Positions 36,505 to 45,443 of a stretch of DNA of 64,000 nucleotides are shown here, piece after piece. Under the pieces are notes generated by a model, which did no database searches, was not told the DNA's origin, and was given only the letters and a program-made list of their open reading frames with translations. Each line of letters opens with the position of its first letter. Positions within the stretch are counted from its first letter, which is position 1. The DNA comes from Myxococcus xanthus (GTDB lineage Bacteria > Myxococcota > Myxococcia > Myxococcales > Myxococcaceae). The DNA lies in assembly GCF_013116825.1 (NCBI RefSeq), contig NZ_JABFNS010000016.1:23790-87789 (forward strand), read 5' to 3'. Position numbers and translations under genes: made by a program.

Positions 36505-38283
36505 TCAGCGGCCCCGGACGGAGGCGCCCTTGAGGGCGCGGGCCTGCGTCACCAGCCGCACGAACTCCTTGCGGTCGGCGTCCCCCTCGGTGGCGCCTTC
36601 GGCCAGCTTCTCGGCCGTGGCCAGGCTCCAACCCTCCGCGGAGGGGCTGTCACGGAGGACGTCGGCGGTGGCGGCCACGGCGACGGCGAAGCGGAAGTCC
36701 GGCGACGCCTGCGCCAGCGTGTCACGCAGCTTCGTGCGCTCGAAGGGGAATTCGCGCTCGGAGGCCTCGGTGCCGTTGGGCGCCTTGGCGCGGACGCGGA
36801 CGGTGGCCAGCGGCTCGGTGGTTTCACCCGTCAGCTCCACCTCGTACACGGCGGTGACGTTGTGGCCGGCGCCAATCTCGCCCGCGTCGACCTTGTCGTT
36901 GCGGAAGTCGTGGTCGGCGACGTCGCGGTTCTCATAGCCCACCAGTCGGTAGCGGCGGACGGCGGCGGGGTTGAACTCCACCTGGAACTTCACGTCCTTG
37001 GCGATGACCTCCAGCGTGCCGGTGAGCTGCGTCTCGAACACCTTCTTCGCCTCGCGCAAGCTGTCCACGTAGAAGCAGTTGCCGTTGCCCTTGTCCGCGA
37101 GCTTCTCCATCAGGTCGTCGCGGTAGTTGCCCATGCCGAAGCCCACGGTGGTGAGGGTGACGCCCTCGGCGGTGTACTTGTGGATGCTGTCCAGCATGGC
37201 GTTGGCGCTCACGTTCCGGCCGATGTTGGCGTCACCATCGGTGAGGACGACGACGCGGGACACCACGCTGCCGGAGGCCTTCTTCACGGCGTGGCGGTAG
37301 GCCAGCTCCATGCCGGAGCCCATCGCCGTGCCGCCACCGGCCGTGAGCGAGTCGAGCGCGGCGTGGATGCTCTTCACGTCGGTGGCGGGCGTCGGCGGCA
37401 GCACGTCCCGGGTGTTGCCCGCGTAGGTGACGATGGCGACGGTGTCGTTCTCGTTGAGGTTCTTGACGGCGACCTTGATGGCCTCCCTCGCGAGCGGCAG
37501 CTTGTCCTCCGAGTGCATGGAGCCACTGGTGTCCACGAGGAACACGAGGTGCGCGGGCTTGCGCTGCGAGCGCGAGACCACCTTGCCCTGCACACCCACG
37601 CGCAGGAAGTGGCGCTTGGCATCGAAGGGAGATGGCGCGCCCTCCAGGTGCACCGCGAAGGCCCCCGTCTCCGGGGGCGCGTAGCGGAACTTGAAGTAGT
37701 TGACGAACTCCTCCACGCGGACGGCGGAGGCGGGCGGGAGCTGGCCGTTGACGAGGTAGCGGCGCGACACCGTATACGACGCGGTGTCCACGTCCGCGGC
37801 GAACGTGGAGAGCGGGTCCTTGGCCGTCTCGACGAAGGCGTTGGCCTTCCAGGCCTCGAAGGTGTTGCCGCCTGTGGGAGCGGCGTCTTGTGGTTTGGAC
37901 TCGAGGGGCGCGCCCGCCAAGGCGTCAGCGGACGGCTTCATGGGGCGCGGTTCGCGCCGGGCCAGCTCGGCCTTGCCCAGGGCGACCTTCTTGGCGGCTT
38001 CCGGCGCGGGTGCGCGCGCAACGGGCCCGGCGAGCGCGGAAGCCGGGGGGGGCGCAGGGGGCGGGGCTGCCACGGAACGCTCGGCGCGGGCCCGGTCCGC
38101 GACGTACTCCTCTCGCTCAGGAGCGGGCGCGGCGTCGTCATCCCTGGCAACGGACTGTGCGGCCCCCTGGCTCGGCCGCTCGTCGGCGGCGGGGCTCCGG
38201 TTGTGGCACGCGGGCTGGGTGCTGGCGACGAGAAGGGCACTTCCCCAGACAGTCAGTTGGCGCTTCAGCGAGAAGGGGGACAT
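36505..38283 (-). CDS. von Willebrand factor type A lipoprotein (YfbK-like)
   Basis: A 592-residue protein with a lipoprotein-type leader ending near residue 26 (STQPAC), then an Ala/Pro-rich linker. The vWA N-terminal region (about 120-240) contains TFAADVDTASYTV. The vWA domain (about 245-420) has an intact MIDAS metal site DTSGS (D251), the conserved T in GGGTAMGSG and D in LTDGDANIG. A DUF3520-like C-terminal part (about 430-590) completes the YfbK architecture. The intact MIDAS implies metal-dependent protein binding in the envelope. ATG 38283 has TTGGAG five bases upstream. Monocistronic by its terminator. Confidence 0.88.
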   Translation of the reverse strand: MSPFSLKRQLTVWGSALLVASTQPACHNRSPAADERPSQGAAQSVARDDDAAPAPEREEYVADRARAERSVAAPPPAPPPASALAGPVARAPAPEAAKKVALGKAELARREPRPMKPSADALAGAPLESKPQDAAPTGGNTFEAWKANAFVETAKDPLSTFAADVDTASYTVSRRYLVNGQLPPASAVRVEEFVNYFKFRYAPPETGAFAVHLEGAPSPFDAKRHFLRVGVQGKVVSRSQRKPAHLVFLVDTSGSMHSEDKLPLAREAIKVAVKNLNENDTVAIVTYAGNTRDVLPPTPATDVKSIHAALDSLTAGGGTAMGSGMELAYRHAVKKASGSVVSRVVVLTDGDANIGRNVSANAMLDSIHKYTAEGVTLTTVGFGMGNYRDDLMEKLADKGNGNCFYVDSLREAKKVFETQLTGTLEVIAKDVKFQVEFNPAAVRRYRLVGYENRDVADHDFRNDKVDAGEIGAGHNVTAVYEVELTGETTEPLATVRVRAKAPNGTEASEREFPFERTKLRDTLAQASPDFRFAVAVAATADVLRDSPSAEGWSLATAEKLAEGATEGDADRKEFVRLVTQARALKGASVRGR

Positions 38284-38426
38284 CAGGGCTCCAAGGTCGG
38301 TGAGTAGGTCGCCTCCCGAAAACGCATGGCCCGCGAGAAAGGGTCTAAAGCCGGATGAATTTTCCGGCGAACACCCGGGCCGGGCGTCCTTGTCTGGAGC
38401 ACCTCCGTCTGACAGGGTGCCGCGCC

Positions 38427-38915
<489 letters not shown>

Positions 38916-38916
38916 G

Positions 38917-40038
38917 TCAGCGCCCGGTGGGGGCGTGCTGGTCCTGCCGGAACAGCCGCCCCGAGAGGTTCCGGAGCGCGGGCCGCAGCACGCGCTCCAG
39001 CCGGTCCAGGGCGACGCAGAGCCCGAAGGTGAGGCCGATGATGACGGCCGTCAGCACCCAGTACTGGAGCCAGCCGCTGCGGTCTCCCCAGAATCGCTGG
39101 AAGGAGAAGACGCCGCCCAGCCGGTAGAAGAGCAGCATCTCGTGGAAGAAGTACGCGGACAGCGACGACGTGCCGAACACCTCCACGAAGCGCCGCAGCC
39201 GGGACGGCGCTGCGTTCACCGGGACACGGGCCTCCAGCCACGTCAACACGAGCAGCACCGTGCTCACCCAGCCGAAGCGCGCCGCCGCGTTGGAGGGATT
39301 GGCGACGAAGAAGCGGTGGGGCGGGTAGAGGCCGTAGAGGAAGTCACCGAGCACCGCGCCCGTGAAGCCCAGCCCCATCAGCACCAGCAGCGCCTTGATG
39401 AGCCCGGCGCGGCCCCAGGCGCCCGCCACCGTTCCCGCGAAGACGCCCAGCCACGCGTAGCCCAGCCAGGGCAGCAGGGGGAAGGGCGCGAAGGAGGACT
39501 TCTCCGTCAGCGTGGCCCAGGGGCCATCCACCTGTTCACCCAGGGGCGACACGGCGAACGTGGCCATGGCCAGCGCGAAGGCGCCGGTGCTCAACACCTT
39601 GGGGCGTGCGGAGAGCAGCGCGGCCACCGGAAGGACGATGAGCAGGCACAGGCCCACGCATTGGAGGATGTCCATGCGGAAGATCCACTGGGGCTCACGG
39701 AGCAGGGGGAACCACGCCCAGTTGACCAGGGTGGCCACCGCGAGCACCTCGCCAGCGCGTCGGAGGTTGCGGTGGACGCGCTCGCGGAGCACTCCGCTGG
39801 CGGCGCTGCGGACCATCATCAGCGCGGTGGCGAAGCCGGCGGAGAAGATGAACGCGGGGGCCACCAGCCCGTCGACGCGCAGCAGCCGCGTCACCCATTC
39901 GCTCTGCCGCAGCTCGGGCGTGAGCAAGGCCAGGGTGTGCGTCTGGACCATGAAGAGCACCGCGATGCCCCGGAGCCAGTCGATGGCTCGGATGCGATCA
40001 CGGGAGACGGGGGCAGGGGAGGCGGGCGTGGACGTCAC
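38917..40038 (-). CDS. HGSNAT/YeiB-like membrane acyltransferase
   Basis: A 373-residue protein with about ten membrane helices. The N-terminus reads RIRAIDWLRGIAVLFMVQTH, the mark of the heparan-glucosaminide acetyltransferase-like (DUF1624/DUF5009) family, and DGLVAPAFIFSAGFA follows. These proteins are thought to move acyl groups across the membrane; the histidine at the end of helix 1 (VQTH) is a candidate catalytic residue. The substrate in Myxococcus is unknown. ATG 40038 is the only good start. It is convergent with the VOC gene. Confidence 0.8.
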   Translation of the reverse strand: MTSTPASPAPVSRDRIRAIDWLRGIAVLFMVQTHTLALLTPELRQSEWVTRLLRVDGLVAPAFIFSAGFATALMMVRSAASGVLRERVHRNLRRAGEVLAVATLVNWAWFPLLREPQWIFRMDILQCVGLCLLIVLPVAALLSARPKVLSTGAFALAMATFAVSPLGEQVDGPWATLTEKSSFAPFPLLPWLGYAWLGVFAGTVAGAWGRAGLIKALLVLMGLGFTGAVLGDFLYGLYPPHRFFVANPSNAAARFGWVSTVLLVLTWLEARVPVNAAPSRLRRFVEVFGTSSLSAYFFHEMLLFYRLGGVFSFQRFWGDRSGWLQYWVLTAVIIGLTFGLCVALDRLERVLRPALRNLSGRLFRQDQHAPTGR

Positions 40039-40058
40039 GGCCCGCCTACCCTAGAGCA

Positions 40059-40210
40059 TCAGCGGACCCAGCTCACGTTACTGATCGTGAATTTAGAGCC
40101 GTCCTGCTTCGCCGCGTTCGTCATCGCCGGGTACACCCTCAGCTCCAGGTTGAGCGAGAAAATCAACCGCACCCGAGCCGTGGTCCTGGACGATTCACCC
40201 CGGGCAATGT
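40059..40210 (-). pseudogene. Possible gene remnant (C-terminal fragment)
   Basis: Between two minus-strand genes, one frame runs with coding-like composition into a TGA at 40061-40059. Its translation ends VYPAMTNAAKQDG, then KFTISNVSWVR, a plausible C-terminal beta-strand. The upstream side runs into the coding end of the SDR gene in another frame, so no start is available. It may be the tail of a gene cut off by a rearrangement. The evidence is composition and the protein-like ending only. Confidence 0.25.
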
Positions 40211-41134
40211 CTACCGGTAACCCGTGGCGTCGGCGGGCTTGCCTGCGTCCTGGACCTCGACGACGTAGCGCCAGGCATCAGGCTGGCTGCCATCCAGGTC
40301 CGTGAAGCCGTAGACGCGTGCGAGCTGCCCGCTGGACAGAGACTGTCCGTTCCACCGGGCCTTGTCCGCGTCCGATGCCAGCGCGGCCACGGCTCGGCCG
40401 ACATAGGCCGGCGTCTCCGAGATGACGAAGTGGGGCTCCTTCACCGTTGCGTCGCGCCAGTTCACCTCGGTGACGCCGAAGTGCTCCAGCATGCCTTCGG
40501 AGCGCATCCAGCCCGGCGTCAGCGCGACGGCGGTGGCGCCATGGGGCCTGAGCTCTCGAGCCTGGCTCCAGGCCAGCCGGAGCACGGAGGCCTTCGCGAG
40601 GTCGTAGAACGTGGAGATGCGGTAGTTCGTCGCGTTGTAGTCGGCGGTGCCGTCAGTGACCTCGACCACGAGCCCTCCTGGGCGGCGGATGAGCAGCGGC
40701 AGGGCGAAGTGGCTGGTGATGAGGTGCGTCTCCACGCCCAGCCGGAGCAGCCGCAGTCCCTTGTCGAGCGAGTGCTCCCACACGCTCTTGTTCCACTCGA
40801 AGATGGACTCGCCGCCCCAGATGTCGTTGACGAGCACGTCGAGCCGGCCCTGTTCCGCATCGATGCGCTTCACCAGGGCCTGGACCTGTTCGGGCACCAG
40901 ATGGTCCGTCTGCACGGCGATGCCGAGCCCACCCGCCGCTGTCACCTGCTCGGCGGTCTCTTCAATGGTCTCCGGCCGGTTCTGCTCCGAGCGCTGGGCC
41001 CGTGTCGTCCGGCCCGTGACGTAGACGGTGGCGCCCGCCGCGCCGAGTTGCACCGCGATGCCCCGGCCTGCTCCTCGCGTGCCGCCCGCGACCAGTGCCA
41101 CGCGTCCCTTCAGTGAATCCTTCATGTCCCGCAT
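40211..41134 (-). CDS. Short-chain dehydrogenase/reductase
   Basis: A 307-residue Rossmann enzyme. The cofactor motif is AGGTRGAGRGIA (G-x-x-x-G-x-G), and YVTGRTTR with its arginines suggests NADP preference. The usual N-N-A-G is replaced by NDIWGG. Active-site Tyr and Lys are in YDLAKAS. It is a predicted NAD(P)-dependent oxidoreductase of unknown substrate. ATG 41134 has AGGAGG five bases upstream. A candidate operator lies about 50 bp further up. Confidence 0.88.
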   Translation of the reverse strand: MRDMKDSLKGRVALVAGGTRGAGRGIAVQLGAAGATVYVTGRTTRAQRSEQNRPETIEETAEQVTAAGGLGIAVQTDHLVPEQVQALVKRIDAEQGRLDVLVNDIWGGESIFEWNKSVWEHSLDKGLRLLRLGVETHLITSHFALPLLIRRPGGLVVEVTDGTADYNATNYRISTFYDLAKASVLRLAWSQARELRPHGATAVALTPGWMRSEGMLEHFGVTEVNWRDATVKEPHFVISETPAYVGRAVAALASDADKARWNGQSLSSGQLARVYGFTDLDGSQPDAWRYVVEVQDAGKPADATGYR

Positions 41135-41183
41135 GCCTGCCTCCTGGGGTGTCTGTACTCGGGGCGAGCCTACGGAGGATTGT

Positions 41184-41198
41184 TGACACCTCCTGTCA
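41184..41198. promoter_or_regulatory. Inverted repeat upstream of the SDR gene
   Basis: TGACA and TGTCA flank a five-base centre (41184-41198). The site lies 50-64 bp upstream of the SDR start codon, where a repressor of the gene would sit. No regulator gene is adjacent; the 258-bp gap up to the next gene holds nothing else I can support. Confidence 0.35.
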
Positions 41199-41392
41199 TG
41201 ATTGGGCGAGTTGGTGGGGTTCGCGGAGGAACGCGCCGCGGCCTTTCACCTCCTCACCTGTTCGACGTCTCGCGAGGAGGTTGCGTGATTTGACGACGCA
41301 TAGGGAGCGCCGCCCACCGCAGCGGAACGTCACGTCCGGCAGCGGCCTGTCTGATGCGAGCGGCTTCCTGCCCACGTGCAGGCGCGCGCGGC

Positions 41393-41929
41393 TCAGGGCG
41401 CGGGGCAGGTGAGCCTCGGCTCCGGCGCGTCGACGTCCTGGAGCCGCAGCAGGCAGCGGAGGGCCTCGGGGTCCGCGGAGTCAGCCAGGTACGTCCGGCG
41501 CCACAGCATCGCTGCAACGCGCCGGGGAAGCGTGGGAGCCGGCGCGACGAGGGCCCGGCGGACGGCGTTGCCTCCCCGAGGCGCTGTCGCCGCCGCGGCT
41601 TCGAGCTTGGCGACTTCGTCCGGACAGCCGTCCGGGCAGTTGTAGAGGAACACCGCGTGGCCGTGCTCCAGGTTGTGGACATAGAGGCAGGGGGCGACGG
41701 GCTCGGAGGCGCTCCCGCACGGGGCCACGCTGCCGCAGTGGAGGCCGGAGTTGGGCGGATTCTCTCCGTTGCCACACCCGGCGCTCGAACAGGTGTCGAG
41801 GTGGTGGGAGGGGCTCGGCGCCGACAGCGGGAAGCTGAACCGTTCGCAGGGGTCGGCATCGTCAGTAGCCGTGTCGCCGCAGCCGGCGAGCGCGAGGACC
41901 GTCAGGAGGGGGAGGAGCGGGCGTGGCAT
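41393..41929 (-). CDS. DUF3105 lipoprotein
   Basis: A 178-residue protein with a clear lipobox (VLALAGCGDTA, lipidated Cys 17). The mature part has several cysteines (HLDTCSSAGCGNGENPP, then HCGSVAPC) and the DUF3105 core APCLYVHNLEHGHAVFLYNC. Function is unknown; relatives are small secreted or anchored proteins with a His-rich site (HNLEHGH) that may bind metal. The start is uncertain: ATG 41950 overlaps the stop of the upstream DHH-like gene as TGATG, suggesting translational coupling, whereas ATG 41929 gives a more normal lipoprotein leader and is used. Confidence 0.75.
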   Translation of the reverse strand: MPRPLLPLLTVLALAGCGDTATDDADPCERFSFPLSAPSPSHHLDTCSSAGCGNGENPPNSGLHCGSVAPCGSASEPVAPCLYVHNLEHGHAVFLYNCPDGCPDEVAKLEAAAATAPRGGNAVRRALVAPAPTLPRRVAAMLWRRTYLADSADPEALRCLLRLQDVDAPEPRLTCPAP

Positions 41930-41949
41930 CACGGCCGCGTCATACCGCA

Positions 41950-43011
41950 TCAGCCGGGAAACGTGCCCCGCCGCTCCACGTCGATGTCGCGCAGGCCCTT
42001 GAAGCCCAGCCCGGCGGCGAAGCGGAGGAAGTCCTCCCGGGAGAGGCTGCCTCCGGTTGCGTTGAGCGGGAGCCCTCCGAGCTCCTTCGGCGTCCGGCTG
42101 CGAACGGCGAAGTCCACGCGGCCCGGCAGGTAGCCCGCGTTGGCGGCGATGATGATGTGCTCGGGGAGCCGCTGGGCCCAGCGCACCGCGACCTGCGGAT
42201 GGACCTGGGCCTCCGAGCTGAACAGCAACAGCGCCACGGGGCTGGCGATGCGCGGTGGCGTCTTCGAGCACCTCAGCACCTCGCGCTGCACCTCCAGCCG
42301 ACAGTCGTGCAGTGTATCGACGCCAGGGACGTTGCCTCGGGTGATGTCGGTGGCGCTGCCCGCTCGAAGGAGGACCCCCAACGCCAGCGGTGCCGCGTAC
42401 CGGGAGGACTTCCGGGCCGCCTTCAGCAAGGCCACGGATTCCGTCACGGCGGTGCGCCCCGCCCGGCGGAGGGCGTCCTCGAGGAAGGGAATGGGCGCAT
42501 CCACGCCCTGGTCCGCCACGGTCCCCAGGACGGCCAGCCATTCCAATGGGCCCGGCACCACGCAGGGCGACACGAGCGCGTAGGTCAGCAGGCTGCAACT
42601 GACCGCGGGCTCCAATCCCCGTGCGGAGAGCACGGTCGTACCCGCCCTGCCAGCCGGGGCTGCTTGGGGCGCCACGAGGAGCGTAGGGAGGCCCGGCGGA
42701 GCGGTGGAGTCGTCCATCGCATCCGACGACATCTCGAGCACCACCCATGCGTCGGGCTGTGCCGCACGGAGGCGCTGCTGAAAGGTTGGCGAGAGGGCAT
42801 GCTCGCCCCTGGCCGGGACCTGCGCCTTTGCCCGCGCTCCCATGGCCTGGAGCGCGCGGAGCACCAGCGCCCCTGCGGCGAGCCCGTCCACGCTGGGGTG
42901 GGGCGCCACCACCACGTGGCGATCCTTCAGCGCCATCAGGAAGTCGCGAGCGTCCGCCAGTGCCTCTTCGGATGCGGGCCAGCGGGGGTCCTTCATGTGT
43001 CCGAGCAACAT
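41950..43011 (-). CDS. DHH-family phosphoesterase-like protein, degenerate
   Basis: A 353-residue protein with a RecJ/NrnA-like outline. The N-terminal VVVAPHPSVDGLAAGALVLRAL corresponds to the first DHH metal motif, but the usual D-x-D is reduced. The C-terminus (NAGYLPGRVDFAVRSR, then LNATGGSLSREDFLRFA) resembles the DHHA1 substrate-binding domain. A clear D-H-H triplet is not seen, so catalysis is doubtful and it may be a binding protein. ATG 43011 is taken as start without a strong ribosome binding site; ATG 42996 is the alternative. It is coupled to the DUF3105 gene by a one-base stop/start overlap. Confidence 0.6.
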   Translation of the reverse strand: MLLGHMKDPRWPASEEALADARDFLMALKDRHVVVAPHPSVDGLAAGALVLRALQAMGARAKAQVPARGEHALSPTFQQRLRAAQPDAWVVLEMSSDAMDDSTAPPGLPTLLVAPQAAPAGRAGTTVLSARGLEPAVSCSLLTYALVSPCVVPGPLEWLAVLGTVADQGVDAPIPFLEDALRRAGRTAVTESVALLKAARKSSRYAAPLALGVLLRAGSATDITRGNVPGVDTLHDCRLEVQREVLRCSKTPPRIASPVALLLFSSEAQVHPQVAVRWAQRLPEHIIIAANAGYLPGRVDFAVRSRTPKELGGLPLNATGGSLSREDFLRFAAGLGFKGLRDIDVERRGTFPG

Positions 43012-43162
43012 GGGGTGAAGGTTTAACGCGGTGGGGCGACACGGGAGGCCGGGCATGGAGCGCCCGCACGGTACCCGGCCGGGCAGCTCCAGCGCCGAAC
43101 CGGGAGGGGACCACCCAGTTTCGGAGTGTCATCAGTCGCGGGTTCTTCTACGGTCCGCGGCC

Positions 43163-45037
43163 ATGAACCGGAAACGTCCCCTGAATTCCCTCCTGCGTGC
43201 GGCCGCGGTCATGGCGCTGCCCGCCTTCCTGGGGTGCGCCCAGGATTCGCAAGTGACGCGCGAGGCGCCCACGCCCGCCGAGTCTCCCGCCGCCGCGTCG
43301 CAGCCCACGCCGGCAGAGGCGAAGGCCTTCGCGGAGAAGGTGAACGCGGACCTCAAGCGCCTGTGGACGAAGCAAGCCACCGCGGAGTGGATCAAGTCCA
43401 CGTACATCACGGATGACACCGAGCAGAACGCCGCCTTCGTCAACGAAGAGGTGCTGGCCTACGTCAACGGCGCCATCAAGGAGGCACGGCGCTTCGAGGG
43501 CCTGACGTTGGACGCGGACACCGCGCGCATGCTGCACCTGCTCAAGGTGTCCCAGGCGCTGCCGGCGCCGTCGGACGCTGAGCGGCGGTCCGAGCTGGCC
43601 GCCACGGCGGCGAAGCTGGAGGGCCTCTACGGCAAGGGCAAGTACTGCGGGCCGGACGGGAAGGGGAAGTGCCGCGACCTGGAGGTGCTGTCCGACGTCA
43701 TCGCGGAGAGCCGCGACTACGACGAGCTGCTGGACGCGTGGCAGGGCTGGCACTCCGTGGCCCGCCCCATGCGGCCGCTGTACGAGCGCCTGGTGTCCAT
43801 CTCCAACGAGGGCGCGAAGGACATAGGCTTCAACGACCTGGGCACGCTCTGGCGCTCCGCGTATGACATGTCGCCGGCCGAGTTCGAGGTCGAGGCCCAG
43901 CGCCTGTGGGGCCAGGTGAAGCCGCTCTATGACGACCTGCACTGCTACGTGCGCGGCCGTCTGGCGAAGCAGTACGGCGCCGACAAGGTACCCGACGGCA
44001 AGGCGATTCCCGCGCACCTGCTGGGCAACATGTGGGCGCAGGAGTGGAACAACATCTACCCGCTGGTGGAGCCCTTCCCCGGACAGGCCAGCCTGGACGT
44101 GGACGCGGCGCTGAAGCAGCAGAAGTATGACGCGATGCGCATGGTGAAGCTGGGTGAGAAGTTCTTCACCTCGCTGGGCCTCAAGGAGCTGCCGCCGAGC
44201 TTCTTCGAGCGCTCGCAGTTCACCAAGCCGGAAGGCCGCGACGTCGTCTGCCACGCCAGCGCCTGGGACGTGAACTTCAGCAACGACCTGCGCATCAAGA
44301 TGTGCATCAAGCCCACGGAGGAGGACCTCGTCACCATCCACCACGAGCTGGGCCACAACTACTACTACACGTACTACTACCAGCTCCCGGTGCTCTATCA
44401 GGCCGGCGCGAACGACGGCTTCCACGAGGCCATTGGTGACGCGCTCACGCTGTCCATCACCCCGGGCTACCTGCAGCAGGCGGGGTTGCTGAAGGCCGTT
44501 CCGAAGAACGAGAAGAACCTCATCAACCTTCAGATGAAGGACGCGCTGGAGAAGATTGCCTTCCTGCCGTTCGGTCTGCTCGTGGACCAGTGGCGCTGGG
44601 AGGTGTTCTCCGGCCGCGTGCAGCCGGCGGACTACAACAAGTCCTGGTGGACGCTGCGGGAGAAGTACCAGGGCGTCGCCGCGCCGGTGGCCCGTTCGGA
44701 GCAGGACTTCGACCCGGGGGCCAAGTACCACGTGCCTGCAAACGTTCCGTACACGCGGTATTTCCTGGCGCGCATCCTCCAGTTCCAGTTCCACAAGGCG
44801 CTCTGCGAGGCGTCCGGCTACAAGGGCGCCCTCCACGAGTGCTCCATCTATGGGAACAAGGAGGCCGGCAAGCGGCTCCAGGCCATGTTGGAGCTGGGGG
44901 CGAGCAAGCCGTGGCCCGACGCGCTCCAGGCCATGACGGGAACCCGGCAGATGGATGCCACGCCGCTGCTCGACTACTTCAGCCCGCTGCGCACCTGGCT
45001 CCAGGCGCAGAACAAGGGCCAGAAGTGCGGTTGGTGA
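43163..45037 (+). CDS. M2-family (ACE-like) peptidyl-dipeptidase, lipoprotein
   Basis: A 624-residue protein with a lipobox (LPAFLGC, Cys 25), so it is probably anchored in the outer membrane. The gluzincin site is HHELGHNYYYTYY (zinc ligands H394 and H398, E395 catalytic), with the third ligand in NDGFHEAIGDAL (about E422). Sequence and length match family M2, whose members remove C-terminal dipeptides. With the M3-like gene 400 bp downstream it suggests peptide scavenging in the envelope. ATG 43163 begins the lipoprotein leader; the frame is open upstream only by chance. Confidence 0.9.
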   Translation: MNRKRPLNSLLRAAAVMALPAFLGCAQDSQVTREAPTPAESPAAASQPTPAEAKAFAEKVNADLKRLWTKQATAEWIKSTYITDDTEQNAAFVNEEVLAYVNGAIKEARRFEGLTLDADTARMLHLLKVSQALPAPSDAERRSELAATAAKLEGLYGKGKYCGPDGKGKCRDLEVLSDVIAESRDYDELLDAWQGWHSVARPMRPLYERLVSISNEGAKDIGFNDLGTLWRSAYDMSPAEFEVEAQRLWGQVKPLYDDLHCYVRGRLAKQYGADKVPDGKAIPAHLLGNMWAQEWNNIYPLVEPFPGQASLDVDAALKQQKYDAMRMVKLGEKFFTSLGLKELPPSFFERSQFTKPEGRDVVCHASAWDVNFSNDLRIKMCIKPTEEDLVTIHHELGHNYYYTYYYQLPVLYQAGANDGFHEAIGDALTLSITPGYLQQAGLLKAVPKNEKNLINLQMKDALEKIAFLPFGLLVDQWRWEVFSGRVQPADYNKSWWTLREKYQGVAAPVARSEQDFDPGAKYHVPANVPYTRYFLARILQFQFHKALCEASGYKGALHECSIYGNKEAGKRLQAMLELGASKPWPDALQAMTGTRQMDATPLLDYFSPLRTWLQAQNKGQKCGW

Positions 45038-45152
45038 CGGTCTGGAGTAGACGCGCCGGGCGGCCACGCTTAAATTGCAGCCGTCTAGGCGGGTTCGCTC
45101 GTAGGACCGGACGGCGGATATTCGCGTCCGTGACGAAAGAAGAAGAGAGCAA

Positions 45153-45356
45153 ATGGCTACTGGTACCGTGAAGTGGTTCAACGATGCGAAGGGTTTCGGC
45201 TTCCTCACCCAGGACGGTGGTGGTGAGGACGTGTTCTGCCACCACACCGCCATCAACATGGATGGCTTCCGCACCCTCCAGGAGGGCCAGAAGGTGGAGT
45301 TCGAAGTGACCCGCGGCCCCAAGGGCCTGCAGGCCCAGAACGTCCGCGCGGCCTGA
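45153..45356 (+). CDS. CspA-type cold-shock protein
   Basis: A 67-residue single OB-fold protein with RNP1 KGFGFLTQ and RNP2 DVFCHHTAI. Cold-shock proteins bind single-stranded RNA and DNA and melt mRNA structure. ATG 45153 follows a purine-rich GAAAGAAGAAGAGAG leader. A 6-bp hairpin (45108-45113 with 45125-45130) lies in the 5' leader just before the ribosome binding site and may affect translation. It lies between two metallopeptidase genes but with its own leader and terminator-like hairpin, so it is probably a separate transcript. Confidence 0.95.
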   Translation: MATGTVKWFNDAKGFGFLTQDGGGEDVFCHHTAINMDGFRTLQEGQKVEFEVTRGPKGLQAQNVRAA

Positions 45357-45392
45357 GCCGAGCGTCGTTCGAACTGCTTCTGATGCATCATG

Positions 45393-45420
45393 AGGGTCCG
45401 GCCCCACGGGGTCGGGCCCT
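45393..45420 (+). terminator. Hairpin after the cold-shock gene
   Basis: A 12-bp GC-rich stem with two wobble pairs and a CACG loop follows the cold-shock stop by 36 bp. Only scattered T bases follow, so it is a weak terminator; transcripts may read into the peptidase gene. Confidence 0.5.
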
Positions 45421-45443
45421 TCGTGCTTTCTGGAGAGCGCTCC

